Source: Pseudobdellovibrionaceae bacterium (lineage in GTDB: Bacteria; Bdellovibrionota; Bdellovibrionia; Bdellovibrionales; JAMPXM01). From it: a DNA stretch of 45,111 nt. Positions 7,750 through 16,044 of this stretch are shown in pieces. The notes beneath the pieces were generated by a model. It saw only the letters and a list, made by a program, of their open reading frames with translations, was not told the origin of the DNA and ran no database searches. The DNA lies in contig CANHQR010000026.1 in assembly GCA_947462815.1 (NCBI GenBank), positions 1 through 45,111 on the forward strand, written 5' to 3'. Every line of letters starts with the position of its first letter. Positions within the stretch are counted from its first letter, which is position 1. Both the position numbers and the translations under genes were made by a program.

Positions 7750-8868
7750 CTAGGCGTGCGGGGTCGAGGCTGGTCCGCTCGACGTTTTGCGAGGGACCGA
7801 AATCTCGATCAAATAAAGAGCGCCCCCCACGATCACTGGACCTAGAAAGAGTCCATAAAATCCAATGGTCTCAAGACCACCGAAAGCCGCTAAAAATCCA
7901 ACAACCGGGTGAATGCGAGCCGCGCCGCTCATCACGAGAGGACGAATGAGATTGTCTGATAGGCCGGCAACTCCAGCCGCCGCTGCAAAGATGATCGCAG
8001 TTGCGTAGTCCGCCTCGAGGAAACTGGAACCGATCAGGAAGACCGAAACCGGAGCCGTTCCAATCACGGGAATGAAGGAAAGAATGAAGGCCGTCATCAT
8101 GATCAGCAGCACGTGCCCTTGGCCAACAAAGGCTGAGGCCAGACCAAAGATGAGAGACTGCACAACACCTGCGACCACACTCGCCAAAAGCACGGACCTT
8201 GCGAGCGACTGAAGATGTGCGAGAAAACTTTCGCCAGCTTCCATACGCATCGGGAGCAAGCGCAAAACCCATCTTCGAAGGGCCTGTCCCTCAAACAGGA
8301 AAACATAAAGCCCGACGACAATGACAGCATTATCCATGGTCAGTTTCGGCAAATCGGTCACCAAGCCACGCAAAACGTCGAGTGCGGAACGCCCCGCTGC
8401 TCCCAAACCTTGCTGGAGCACGCGTTTCACCTGTTCAATCTCAATGCTGATATATTGGTTCGCCCAATTCAAAATGGTGGAGATCCATCGATCCAAGATC
8501 TGCATTTGAAAGACATCTTCGGGAAGGTCATGAAAGGCCTTTAAACCGGCCTCAGCTGAGAGAAATGCGACGATTCCAACCGGCACGATGAACGTGACGG
8601 CAAACAGACTCGTCAAGAGGCCCGCCCGCAAGCCTGGCCACGGGACCCGCGTTCGCAAACTTGCTTCAAGCGGCGACAGCGTCGCGGCGAAAAGTGCGGC
8701 CATCGCCATGGGTTTGACGAAGCCTCGATTGAACCAGATCACCACGCCCAGGGCGATGAGGACCAAGACGATAGGACGAAGATCTCGGAGGAGTTCGGAA
8801 TTGAGTTTCGCATGGGGTTTGTGACCTCGGGCACGCTCGGCTTTTTCAATAACTGCCTGAGATAACAT
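7750..8868 (-). CDS. AI-2E family transporter (PerM/YdiK type membrane protein)
   Basis: A 372-residue polytopic inner-membrane protein of the UPF0118/AI-2E exporter family. The family name comes from one member linked to autoinducer-2 export; other members are ion antiporters or unassigned, so the substrate here is unknown. About seven or eight hydrophobic segments are visible, with two near 34-65, one at 80-105, and the cluster from 190 to 360 containing VVGLYVFLF, SFIPVIGTAPV, LSDNLIRPLVMSG and FLAAFGGLETIGFYGLFLGPVIVG. The last three are hallmark family blocks. The ATG at 8868 has an excellent AAGGAGGAAACC Shine-Dalgarno directly upstream. The HAD gene lies 69 bp upstream and sthA 32 bp downstream on the same strand. 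Confidence 0.88.
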   Translation of the reverse strand: MLSQAVIEKAERARGHKPHAKLNSELLRDLRPIVLVLIALGVVIWFNRGFVKPMAMAALFAATLSPLEASLRTRVPWPGLRAGLLTSLFAVTFIVPVGIVAFLSAEAGLKAFHDLPEDVFQMQILDRWISTILNWANQYISIEIEQVKRVLQQGLGAAGRSALDVLRGLVTDLPKLTMDNAVIVVGLYVFLFEGQALRRWVLRLLPMRMEAGESFLAHLQSLARSVLLASVVAGVVQSLIFGLASAFVGQGHVLLIMMTAFILSFIPVIGTAPVSVFLIGSSFLEADYATAIIFAAAAGVAGLSDNLIRPLVMSGAARIHPVVGFLAAFGGLETIGFYGLFLGPVIVGGALYLIEISVPRKTSSGPASTPHA

Positions 8869-8937
8869 GGTTTCCTCCTTCGTGCGTGCGTCCGTGCAAA
8901 CTTTATCTCAATCTCGCCGCTGATGATCGGATGTCGA

Positions 8938-9618
8938 TCATTCCGTGTAGAGTCCGAGCCTTCGGAGATCCTGAATCAACATCTCCGCATCGCGAAACCA
9001 ATGTGTATGAAATCCGAGTTCGCGCGCGACTTCTATGTTCGACGACAGATCGTCGATAAACAAGCATTGCTCAGGCTGAAGAGCGTAGCGCTCGCAAAGT
9101 CGCTGATAAAACTCGGGCTGCGGTTTGACCAACCTCTCGTATCCCGAGATCAGCTTGCCATCAAACTCATCAAGGAAGGGAAAACGAGACATCGCGATGG
9201 GAAAGGTTTCGCTGGACCAATTGCTCAGCGCATAGATGCCTTTGAGCTGCCCGCTCTCGCGCAGACCTATCAGCTTACGGAAGACTTGCAGCACATCGAC
9301 CTTGACTCCCTTTAACATACTCGGCCACTCGCGGTGCCAAGCTTGAATCCAATCTTTCCATTCGGGATAACTTTGGATTCGATCCTCGATTGCCGAGGAA
9401 AAGGTTTCGCCGGCATCCATCCGCTGATTCCATGAACTCACCGCGACTTCCGCAAGAAAGCTTTGAATCTTTCTCTCATCATCCGTGAACTTGCGGTAAA
9501 CTTCCCGGGGATCCCAATCCAACAAAACTCCACCGAGATCGAAGACAATGACTTCGACATCGGAAACCATCGAGCGGGGGGATGAAGTCGGGCTTGAGAC
9601 TTTAAAATTTGATTTCAC
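8938..9618 (-). CDS. HAD-superfamily hydrolase (YihX-like phosphatase)
   Basis: A 226-residue cytoplasmic HAD-type phosphohydrolase of the dehalogenase-like subclass IA. Motif I is FDLGGVLLDWDP with nucleophile D27. Motif II is YALSNWSSETF (TxN/SN type), the motif III lysine lies in GYERLVKPQPEFYQ, and motif IV is CLFIDDLSSNIEVARELG. The overall sequence, including the EVYRKFTDDE start and the HWFRDAEMLIQDL end, resembles YihX-type alpha-glucose-1-phosphate or small-metabolite phosphatases; the substrate cannot be read from sequence. The GTG at 9618 has GAGGGGGAT upstream and is preferred over an internal ATG at 9570, which lacks a ribosome site. It is the first gene of the minus-strand run leading to the PAD cassettes and is divergent from the protease at 9954. 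Confidence 0.87.
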   Translation of the reverse strand: MKSNFKVSSPTSSPRSMVSDVEVIVFDLGGVLLDWDPREVYRKFTDDERKIQSFLAEVAVSSWNQRMDAGETFSSAIEDRIQSYPEWKDWIQAWHREWPSMLKGVKVDVLQVFRKLIGLRESGQLKGIYALSNWSSETFPIAMSRFPFLDEFDGKLISGYERLVKPQPEFYQRLCERYALQPEQCLFIDDLSSNIEVARELGFHTHWFRDAEMLIQDLRRLGLYTE

Positions 9619-9953
9619 GCGATCCCCCTCTCACTCGTTCGGAATTCTCCGCTTTGATCCTTTCAGTTTCAACTCCGTTGACAGGGCCTGTCGGAGGAAA
9701 AGAGGTCTCTCGCTTGAACCCGCAAGGCGATCACCCACCTCGACCTTGGGCGCGGGTCGAAAGTCTAAGCTTCGCAAGCCGGCCCCGAGTTTACCATGTG
9801 TTCAAAGTCTGCAATGTTCCTTCCGCAGATTCCAAATATTCGCTCTGCAAATCCAAATATTCGCTCCGCAAATCCAAACATTTGCTCCGCATAATGCAAA
9901 CATTTGCTCCGCATAATGCAAACATTTGCTCCGCAAAATACCGAAGAGAAAGC
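9619..9953. promoter_or_regulatory. Divergent intergenic region with repeat cluster
   Basis: 335 bases between the HAD gene (minus) and the exported protease gene (plus). The plus frame happens to be open through most of it, but the protease signal sequence starts only after 9954. The right half is occupied by the 21/22-bp tandem repeat described separately. No canonical sigma-70 promoter was convincing by eye. Confidence 0.5.
9831..9937. repeat. Five tandem 21/22-bp units upstream of protease gene
   Basis: Five adjacent units: three of 21 bp at 9831, 9852 and 9873 (each beginning TCCAAA), then two of 22 bp at 9894 and 9916 (each beginning ATGCAAACATTTGCTCCGC). A degenerate sixth unit precedes them around 9810-9830 (CAATGTTCCTTCCGCAGA). 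Each unit contains CAAAYATTYG, an imperfect 4+4 palindrome, followed by CTCYGC. The array ends 16 bp before the protease ATG, so it occupies the position of an operator or leader. Confidence 0.9.
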
Positions 9954-11657
9954 ATGAGCAAGGCCTCGGCATGGACGATGAGTTTCAGGTCACTTTGTGA
10001 TCGCGCGCGCCGTTCTATCAGCTTCCTCTTCACCTCGGCGATGCTGATCTCGAACGGAGATGGCGGCGGCTTCGCTTGGGCCGCCTCAGGCTTTATTCAA
10101 TCACCCGAAAGAATCTATAAGGCAAATGCCGATACTGTCGTACGCATCGAAGTGCGACTGCGCAATCAAGTGATCTCGACGGGATCAGGATTCTTCGTGA
10201 GCCGAGATGGCGAGATCATCACGAGCCAACACGTCGTGCGCCCCCTCCTCCACCATACGCAAGCCGAAATCGTGATTCGCTCAAGGGACCTCAAAACGTA
10301 TCGGGACGTGAAGCTTGCCTCATGTAGTTCAGCTGATCTGAACTTCGGCATCGACTTGTGCCATCTGAAAGTCAGCGGCCGACGAGCGACGCCCTACCTC
10401 AAGGCCACCCGACGACAACCAGCACCGGGTGAGGCCGTCGCTGTCATTGGGCATCCACGCGGCCTCGAGTATTCCATCACCACGGGAATCGTGTCGGGCC
10501 TGCGAAAGTCCGCAAATCCCACGATGGGCCAGGCTCTCATGTCGCTCGCGAATGGACAGCCTCAAGGGAGTCAACCCGATGAAATTCAAGCCGATGAAAT
10601 TCAACCCGATGAAATTCAAATTGATGCGGCAATCAACCCCGGAAACTCGGGCGGCCCGATCTTCGGCAAGCACGGCGATCTCATCGGTGTCGTTTATCAA
10701 ACCGAACGCGAGGGTCAGAATATTTCTTTTGGACTCTCCGCAAGTCGGCTCCGATCGTTCATGGCCCGATCGAAGTTGCGTGGCTTTCGAAAGATCCACG
10801 ACGCTCGCCAATACGAACTCAACCAAGTGGCTCAGCAAGCTGATCTTTGGATTTCGAAACAGATCGCGCCACATCTCATCTCCCTCAATGGCTTAAAAAG
10901 CTCCAGCCAAGGAAAGGAATGGCGATGGGCTCGACTTGCTGTTGGCCGCCAGAACGTGCGCGCACTTGTGCCCAAGACTTTCCAAGCTTGCCAGCGTCTT
11001 GAGACACTCTCCGATTCGGGGCACCGCTCAATCGCACCGATTCAAAACGCCGCGATGAACCAAGCATCGGCCTGCGTCTCGTCCGCCGGCGAGTGGCAAC
11101 TTAGCCTACAAAGTCGAACCAAACCCCACTCTGCGGGACTCATGAGCTTTCGCAACCGGCGCATGGTGGAAGCGCGACCCTTACAAATTGTGAGTCAACT
11201 TGAGCTCGAGGGTCGTGGAGAGAACCTCACCACCCAACTCCATCCCGACTTTGTCTCTCGACCGGGCCTCGCCCAATGTTTTGCCATGGAGCTAAAGGCC
11301 AATGGGGAACGACGCTTGCCTCTCGGCGACGCAGCGAACTTAAATTATGTGACTCTTCATCCGCATTCGCTGTGGAAGGACGCTCTTTCTGTTTGTCGAT
11401 TTCTAACCCTCAACGACCAAGAGCCCGGGGCCGTTTCAGCAAGCGTATGGATCGAAACACCTCAAGCTTGGTATGAGGTCAGTGTGTGGTCCGTCCATCC
11501 GGCCCATCATCGACTCGTAGGGCAGATCGCCGACATGATCGCGCGCTCTCTCACCGAAGAGACCCGTCGCGAATCTAATCCGGTCGTTCCGCGCCAAACC
11601 GAAGGTCCGAGCCGACACGACCAGCGACAGTCCGTGGGATTGACGCACGGAAAGTGA
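9954..11657 (+). CDS. Exported trypsin-like (HtrA-type) serine protease
   Basis: A 567-residue protein predicted to be exported. An N-terminal signal segment runs ARRSISFLFTSAMLISN to the AWAA cleavage region near residue 44. A trypsin-like domain follows: ITSQHVV (H93), NFGIDLCHLKV (D134) and INPGNSGGPIFG (S232) form the catalytic triad, with VIGHPRGLEYSITTGIVSG between, as in the HtrA/DegP core. No PDZ domain was recognised after it; the last ~300 residues are an uncharacterised, largely beta-type region. Just before the catalytic serine there is a repeated insert (residues 208-221, PDEIQADEIQPDEIQ). The frame is open further upstream to 9609, but ATG 9954 places the signal peptide correctly and follows GAAGAGAAAGC. 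Substrates are unknown. Confidence 0.85.
   Translation: MSKASAWTMSFRSLCDRARRSISFLFTSAMLISNGDGGGFAWAASGFIQSPERIYKANADTVVRIEVRLRNQVISTGSGFFVSRDGEIITSQHVVRPLLHHTQAEIVIRSRDLKTYRDVKLASCSSADLNFGIDLCHLKVSGRRATPYLKATRRQPAPGEAVAVIGHPRGLEYSITTGIVSGLRKSANPTMGQALMSLANGQPQGSQPDEIQADEIQPDEIQIDAAINPGNSGGPIFGKHGDLIGVVYQTEREGQNISFGLSASRLRSFMARSKLRGFRKIHDARQYELNQVAQQADLWISKQIAPHLISLNGLKSSSQGKEWRWARLAVGRQNVRALVPKTFQACQRLETLSDSGHRSIAPIQNAAMNQASACVSSAGEWQLSLQSRTKPHSAGLMSFRNRRMVEARPLQIVSQLELEGRGENLTTQLHPDFVSRPGLAQCFAMELKANGERRLPLGDAANLNYVTLHPHSLWKDALSVCRFLTLNDQEPGAVSASVWIETPQAWYEVSVWSVHPAHHRLVGQIADMIARSLTEETRRESNPVVPRQTEGPSRHDQRQSVGLTHGK
10574..10620 (+). repeat. Three 15-bp in-frame repeats in protease gene
   Basis: Three near-identical 15-bp copies of CCGATGAAATTCAAS encode PDEIQ-ADEIQ-PDEIQ directly before the IDAAINPGNSGG active-site segment. 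The unit length is a multiple of three, so copy-number change would keep the frame and only lengthen the surface loop. Confidence 0.85.
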
Positions 11658-11740
11658 TCTCGGCCGATACGAAGTTTCCCATTTGAAAACAGATTTCGTT
11701 CAACCGGCTCGATGAGCTCGGAACTCTCCGAGAAAACACC

Positions 11741-12211
11741 TCACCGAAGCGATTTGCGCTGTAGAGCCAGAACAAACTCTTGAGCAGATGGTGCGGGCAA
11801 GGACAGAGTCGCTACCAAGTCCACAGGCCGTTCGCCTTGAGCGTTCTTCAACAATGGATCGGCTCCCGCTGCCATCAAGATCTGGACAGCTTTGAGTTTT
11901 TGTTCGCGCAAAGCCACATGCAGGGCGGTATCTCCTCGGGCATCGCGATCAATGATCTCCGCACCCCAATTCAAAAGTTGGGGCAGCCAAACCTCTAGCC
12001 GAGATTCACTCAAGGCTCGGCAAGCCAAACTCAAAATGCCCTCACCATCTTCCGTCGAAGCATTCAGCAAAGCTCCATCGATGACCAGGCGCTCACAGAG
12101 TTTGAGATCATCGCTCAGCACAGCTCGATGAACAGGACGATAACCACCACAATCTAGGCTATTTAGCGGAGATTCAGCCACAACGATTCTCTCCTCAATT
12201 GAAGGCCTCAT
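11741..12211 (-). CDS. Ankyrin-repeat protein
   Basis: A 156-residue protein with ankyrin repeats: GYRPVHRAVLSDDLKLCERLVIDGA (around residues 23-47), a degenerate DGEGILSLACRALSE repeat, then the best repeat DARGDTALHVALREQK, continuing into LKAVQILMAAGADPLLKNAQGERPVDLV. Such repeats mediate protein-protein contact; no catalytic domain or signal peptide is seen, so a cytoplasmic role is likely. ATG 12211 is chosen; a TTG at 12244 would lengthen it by 11 residues. Either start overlaps the end of truC (stop at 12195), suggesting co-transcription with it. It converges with the protease gene ending at 11657. The binding partner is unknown. Confidence 0.75.
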   Translation of the reverse strand: MRPSIEERIVVAESPLNSLDCGGYRPVHRAVLSDDLKLCERLVIDGALLNASTEDGEGILSLACRALSESRLEVWLPQLLNWGAEIIDRDARGDTALHVALREQKLKAVQILMAAGADPLLKNAQGERPVDLVATLSLPAPSAQEFVLALQRKSLR

Positions 12212-12932
12212 TTTGGCGCAGATCAGGCAGGGAGGGTAGTCCAAGTTGATGGCTCATCTTCGACCATCGCTCATTGGGCGGAGCCACAAATCTTTTTCCG
12301 TCTAATTCAAGCAAAGAGGCCCTCAGCCACAAACCGTCTAACCCAAGCTGATGTCGAAAATATTTATTGTGATGTGAATCACCGTGCTCGCGATCACCCA
12401 CAAGGGGATGATTCGATCGAGAAAAATGTCGGCGAATTTGATGCCATCGACCGGTGAGTGGCTCGACCTCAACCAGGGAAAAACGCGCCGTCGAAAATCG
12501 TTTACCGATTGCAAAAGGGCATTCCGTCCGCCCGAGACAGCGGTACCGAGTTCTCGCATCCGCCAAAGACTGGTTGGAATCGCGTTCCAGAGGAAAATCA
12601 AACTCCCCCGCATCCTCCACCCAGCCGCGAACGACCGCATGATAAATCTTTTTAACGCGACCTTCTTGGAACTCTCGCTGAAGGCGACCCGCCGTGGGAG
12701 AATTCAAGGCCATTGCCAAAACTCCCTCGGTGGCCACATCAAGTCGGTGAATAGGAAAAAGCTTTTGTTCAATTTGCCGGCGCAGAAGAGTCAGGACGAC
12801 GATCTCTCGAGTGACGCGATGACGGGCCTCTTCAGGCTGATGAACGTGATAGCCAGGCGGCTTAACGATCACGACGAGGTCCTCATCGCGATGGAGAATT
12901 TCAAGAGGCTGTGAAGCTTGAAGATGGAGCAC
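12195..12932 (-). CDS. truC: tRNA pseudouridine synthase, TruC-like (RluA family)
   Basis: A 245-residue RluA-family pseudouridine synthase, which isomerises uridine in RNA. The opening LEILHRDEDLVVIVKPPGYHVH, the catalytic HRLDVATEG (D65), KIYHAVVRGW, the ARFSLVEVEPLTGRWHQIRRHF block and HPLVGDREHGD are diagnostic, and their combination and length match E. coli TruC, which modifies U65 in tRNAs. The exact RNA target is inferred from that similarity. The start is GTG at 12932; the only GA-rich stretch is too close to be a good ribosome site, so the N-terminus is slightly uncertain. It lies 62 bp after the disordered 128-residue gene and overlaps the ankyrin gene downstream. Confidence 0.85.
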   Translation of the reverse strand: MLHLQASQPLEILHRDEDLVVIVKPPGYHVHQPEEARHRVTREIVVLTLLRRQIEQKLFPIHRLDVATEGVLAMALNSPTAGRLQREFQEGRVKKIYHAVVRGWVEDAGEFDFPLERDSNQSLADARTRYRCLGRTECPFAIGKRFSTARFSLVEVEPLTGRWHQIRRHFSRSNHPLVGDREHGDSHHNKYFRHQLGLDGLWLRASLLELDGKRFVAPPNERWSKMSHQLGLPSLPDLRQNEAFN

Positions 12933-12994
12933 GCCTCACGGACTAGCTGAGGCGGACTGATTTGTGTAGCGAAAGTTGAAAATCCCGTTGCGGC

Positions 12995-13381
12995 TTATTC
13001 ACCCGAGGCACGTCGCTTACGCTCCAGGCCTTCTGTCGGCGCGCTGGCAATATGGCTTTCTTCTGAGAAGACTTGTCCCGGACGAATGGCATCGTCACCT
13101 CTCGGCCGATGCCCCGACACCGTTAAGTCAAGATCATCAGGTTCAGTCTCCGCCTGTGATGGCATGAACACGCCGTCAGCGCGCGCTTGTTTCTCCTCGA
13201 TCACACGATCTTGAGTCTCCAACTTGCGGGCCGAATTTCGCACCAAGGGATTGGCTTCGCTGACATCGACTTCTTCATCCTGAAAACCATCTGCCGCCGT
13301 TGCGCTGGGCGGCTGGACACGATCCAAGCTGATCGTCGAAGGCGAGGAAGGAGACTGCGGTTTTGCTTTCGAATCGCTCAT
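12995..13381 (-). CDS. Hypothetical polar, probably disordered protein
   Basis: A 128-residue product with no recognised domain, rich in S, P, E, D and R and nearly without hydrophobic stretches, so probably intrinsically disordered and cytoplasmic. It begins ATG at 13381 with only a weak AGAG upstream, 48 bp after the FHA/AgmX gene stop on the same strand. The composition has no signal peptide or membrane segment. Its place at the end of the motor operon may mean it is co-expressed with it, but this is only positional. A spurious reading frame is possible; plus-strand frames here look less protein-like. Confidence 0.5.
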   Translation of the reverse strand: MSDSKAKPQSPSSPSTISLDRVQPPSATAADGFQDEEVDVSEANPLVRNSARKLETQDRVIEEKQARADGVFMPSQAETEPDDLDLTVSGHRPRGDDAIRPGQVFSEESHIASAPTEGLERKRRASGE

Positions 13382-13429
13382 GCTGCACTCTCTAGGTTGT
13401 CGAGATCAAGCGGGTAAATCTTCTCGCTC

Positions 13430-14914
13430 TCAATCCAAAGCCTTAAACAAGAATGGGTAACTGACGCGAACTTGCGTGCCACCTTTCGGCAAGGGGAATT
13501 TCCAGCCCGCGACTCGTCGGAGCACGCAGCCTTCGACCATGGCACTCTTCATGGTGGTCTGACCAATCGAGGGCCCCATGACAGTGCCGTCCGCGCCAAT
13601 GGTAAATTGAACGAGCAGTTTGCCGTAGAGATCAGGGTTCGAGCTCAACTGTCGCTCATAACAGTAGCGAATTTGGCCGAGGTTACGCTTGATCACTTCG
13701 GCGATCACATCTCGATCCAAACCACCTTCGATGACCGTCTCCTCGTCCACCATCGCCACATCGCCAGTACCGATGGTACCACCCGCCAAGGCCGTGCCCT
13801 GAGCGAAACCTTTCGCTCCACCACCGCGACCCGCTGTTGCGACCCCGCCTAATCGGTAGGTTGAACCTGCGGTTGCCGCTTGGCCGCCGCCACCTGAGGT
13901 TGAAGCTCCGGTCGAGAAGAATGCGCGACCCGCGCCTTTCGTATCCGGCGCCACGCCTTGCGTTGCGACAAGGATTCCCGATTTGTTCGCTCGCTTCGCT
14001 ACTTTGTCGACCAGGGAAGAAAGTCCTGCTTTTCTCAAAGAGGTCAAAGCCGCTTGTGCCTTTGGCGATGCCACAGGCGCCTGCGACACATCAGGCTGCA
14101 AGACCGCTGAATTGGTCGGCGCGACGTTCGGCTGACCACCTGACTTAGCTTTGGCGGTTTTCGTTACTTTCTTCGCCTCCACGCGCTTCTCTTGAATCGC
14201 CAGAGCGTTGAAAATCACATCGCGCGATTTTTGATCGAGCACGACCTGCGGCTCGTTGTTCTTCAACATCAAAGACATAGTGAGAATCATGGCGGCCAAT
14301 GCAGCAAAGACAGCTGCTGCGAGAACAAACGGCTTTTTCAATTCACGATCGAAGGTCAAGCCTTCGGACGCCAAGATCTCTTGTTGCGAAACCAGGCGTT
14401 GCCGAATCTGGCGTCCGCCCATCTGCGTGTCCACCCAATTGCCGCTGGTCGGCGGCGGGAGGACGTGTCTTTGATTCCCGTCGTGGTATCGAAAACTCTC
14501 GAGTGCCTCGAGCAGCACCGTTTCGACCACATGCCCGTGGCGAAGCACCACCGCCTGGTGCAAAGTCAGGGTATTCGCTTCGGGTCCACCTTCACGAAAC
14601 AAATCGTGCTGTTCCCTCGCAAAGAGCTCAATCTTGTGTCGGCCAATCTGCAGGGTCGAGCGACCCAAAACCACGGATTCGGAGACCGAGGCTTCATTGA
14701 TGCGAACTCGATCGTCTTCCAAATCGAAGCTTCGAACCACCCAGTTCGGCGACCGATACTCGAGAACAACATGACAGGGATCGAGGTCGGATAACCTCAA
14801 GTCCGCCGAAGGCGAAGAGCCGATCACATAGAGCCCGCGATCAGGTGCCACCCGCACTTTTTTAGAGGGACGCCCCTCTCGAGTCTGCTCAAGGAGCAAT
14901 TCTGGTTTCGCCAT
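13430..14914 (-). CDS. FHA domain / AgmX-PglI C-terminal (GltG-like) envelope protein
   Basis: A 494-residue bitopic inner-membrane protein. Residues about 1-110 form an FHA fold (RGLYVIGSSPSADLRLSD, then CHVVLEY), which binds phosphothreonine. One transmembrane segment lies at about 195-217 (FVLAAAVFAALAAMILTMSLML). A long periplasmic A/T/K/G-rich linker with glycine-rich stretches (320-380) leads to a TonB/AgmX-PglI C-terminal domain at about 393-494 (VIKRNLGQIRYCYERQL, GKLLVQFTIGADGTV, GCVLRRVAGWKFPLPKGG). This FHA-TM-TonB-like layout is that of GltG, part of the Myxococcus gliding/focal-adhesion apparatus, and of Bdellovibrio relatives. It sits last after TolQ-ExbD-ExbD, with which it presumably forms an energised complex. 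ATG 14914 has AAGGAG 7 bases upstream. Confidence 0.85.
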   Translation of the reverse strand: MAKPELLLEQTREGRPSKKVRVAPDRGLYVIGSSPSADLRLSDLDPCHVVLEYRSPNWVVRSFDLEDDRVRINEASVSESVVLGRSTLQIGRHKIELFAREQHDLFREGGPEANTLTLHQAVVLRHGHVVETVLLEALESFRYHDGNQRHVLPPPTSGNWVDTQMGGRQIRQRLVSQQEILASEGLTFDRELKKPFVLAAAVFAALAAMILTMSLMLKNNEPQVVLDQKSRDVIFNALAIQEKRVEAKKVTKTAKAKSGGQPNVAPTNSAVLQPDVSQAPVASPKAQAALTSLRKAGLSSLVDKVAKRANKSGILVATQGVAPDTKGAGRAFFSTGASTSGGGGQAATAGSTYRLGGVATAGRGGGAKGFAQGTALAGGTIGTGDVAMVDEETVIEGGLDRDVIAEVIKRNLGQIRYCYERQLSSNPDLYGKLLVQFTIGADGTVMGPSIGQTTMKSAMVEGCVLRRVAGWKFPLPKGGTQVRVSYPFLFKALD

Positions 14915-14917
14915 AGC

Positions 14918-15442
14918 TTACTCCTTCAACATCACCGCAATTTTGACATCCGAATATCCAGCAAGCATCGAGGTGTACAGCACCTTGCGTAGAATCTCAT
15001 AAGGGAGCGAGCGATCCGCCTGCATGATCACCTTGCCATCGAACTCCAATTCAGAGTTTTGGCTCGCAATATCACGCGACTTCTTCGCTTGCAGATCCAA
15101 AGCCTCGTAGAGCTTTCGAATGAACTGGGTGTCGCTCGCATCGACTTCCGCAACGTCCAACTGACCATCGTTTAGGTCTAAGATTTTTTGGTCTTCAACG
15201 AAGATTCCGGCTTTCGATACAACAAGCTTTAAGTTCTCGGTTGGATCCTTAATCGATGTCGATGCCGGCAGCGTCAAATCGTCAGAGGGCGTCACGTTCA
15301 CGGGACTTGTGGAGTAGCTCTTGAGGAGGAACACCAACAAGATCACGAACATGTCAACCATCGACGTAATCTGAATCTTAAACGTCGAAGGCGATCGGCG
15401 CTCGATATAGGCGGACATGCCGCGCTTCCTTCCAAATCTCAT
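14918..15442 (-). CDS. ExbD/TolR-family proton-channel subunit (second copy)
   Basis: A 174-residue biopolymer-transport protein: an N-terminal cytoplasmic stub, one transmembrane helix (ITSMVDMFVILLVFLL, with the channel aspartate in the SMVDM motif), then a periplasmic domain ending in the conserved IMQADRSLPYEILRKVLYTSMLAGYSDVKIAV region. It should pair with the TolQ/ExbB protein to conduct protons and drive the envelope partner. ATG 15442 is chosen; a TTG at 15448 would overlap the upstream stop. It is separated from the FHA/AgmX gene by only 3 bp. In the Myxococcus AglRQS motor there are likewise two such subunits per TolQ-like protein. Confidence 0.88.
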   Translation of the reverse strand: MRFGRKRGMSAYIERRSPSTFKIQITSMVDMFVILLVFLLKSYSTSPVNVTPSDDLTLPASTSIKDPTENLKLVVSKAGIFVEDQKILDLNDGQLDVAEVDASDTQFIRKLYEALDLQAKKSRDIASQNSELEFDGKVIMQADRSLPYEILRKVLYTSMLAGYSDVKIAVMLKE

Positions 15443-15444
15443 GA

Positions 15445-16011
15445 TCAACCCCCGGCGACGTTGCCAAAGACAACGTCGGGAAACATCAAATCCGTCTCAA
15501 TCGGCTTACCCGAGGTCACATCCGTGAATTGAACCTTGGTTTCATTGCCCTTCAATTTACGAACCTGATCCATGACGACCACGAGGTCTTCGAGGGGCAA
15601 GGACTCGTCAGGATTGAACTCCATTCGGAAAACATCGGGATACTCGCGCTTGATGGCCACAGCCTTTTGGTAAAGAGCTTCCAAGTCGACAACGACTTTC
15701 CCATCAGCCGCAGATGCCGAGAGCTTGCCGGGAACTTCAAACTCCTTGTTCTGACCGCGATCAACGACCGTGATTTTGACGGATCGGTCTTTTGTCACCA
15801 TCATCGAAACCTGAACAAGGTCCTTGTTCTTTTCGTTGGCCGCTGCGACGGCTTGCTCAACCGCCTGGGGGACAGGCGTGTCGACCACCGTGATTCGCAC
15901 AAAGACCACGCTCAAAAGCAACATCGGTACGATGGAGACGATGATGTCCAACATCGGGGCCAAGTTCAGTTCAAATGTTGAGTCATCTGTTCGCGTTCGC
16001 TGCATCCGCAT
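15445..16011 (-). CDS. ExbD/TolR-family proton-channel subunit (first copy)
   Basis: A 188-residue protein with one N-terminal transmembrane helix: FELNLAPMLDIIVSIVPMLLLSVVFV. The LAPMLDIIVSI motif holds the conserved channel Asp. The periplasmic domain includes VDLEALYQKAVAIKREYPD, MEFNPDESLPLEDLVVVMDQVR and a terminal ETDLMFPDVVFGNVAGG. ATG 16011 is preferred over an upstream GTG (16017) because GGGAG sits about 5 bases before it. It is followed, with essentially no gap, by the second ExbD gene and preceded 33 bp upstream by the TolQ-like gene. The divergence between the two ExbD copies suggests a heteromeric stator and not a recent duplication. Confidence 0.88.
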   Translation of the reverse strand: MRMQRTRTDDSTFELNLAPMLDIIVSIVPMLLLSVVFVRITVVDTPVPQAVEQAVAAANEKNKDLVQVSMMVTKDRSVKITVVDRGQNKEFEVPGKLSASAADGKVVVDLEALYQKAVAIKREYPDVFRMEFNPDESLPLEDLVVVMDQVRKLKGNETKVQFTDVTSGKPIETDLMFPDVVFGNVAGG

Positions 16012-16044
16012 AAGCACTCCCGGGTCATACCCGAAGTTTCAACC

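Noticed and set aside
9831-9937. CRISPR array
   Set aside because: Units are directly adjacent without unique spacers, so this is a tandem repeat.
9609-9953. In-frame 115-codon extension of the protease gene through the 21/22-bp repeats
   Set aside because: The signal peptide follows ATG 9954, the upstream codons are repeat-derived (KSKYSL, HNANICSA), and the longer form would overlap the divergent HAD gene start.
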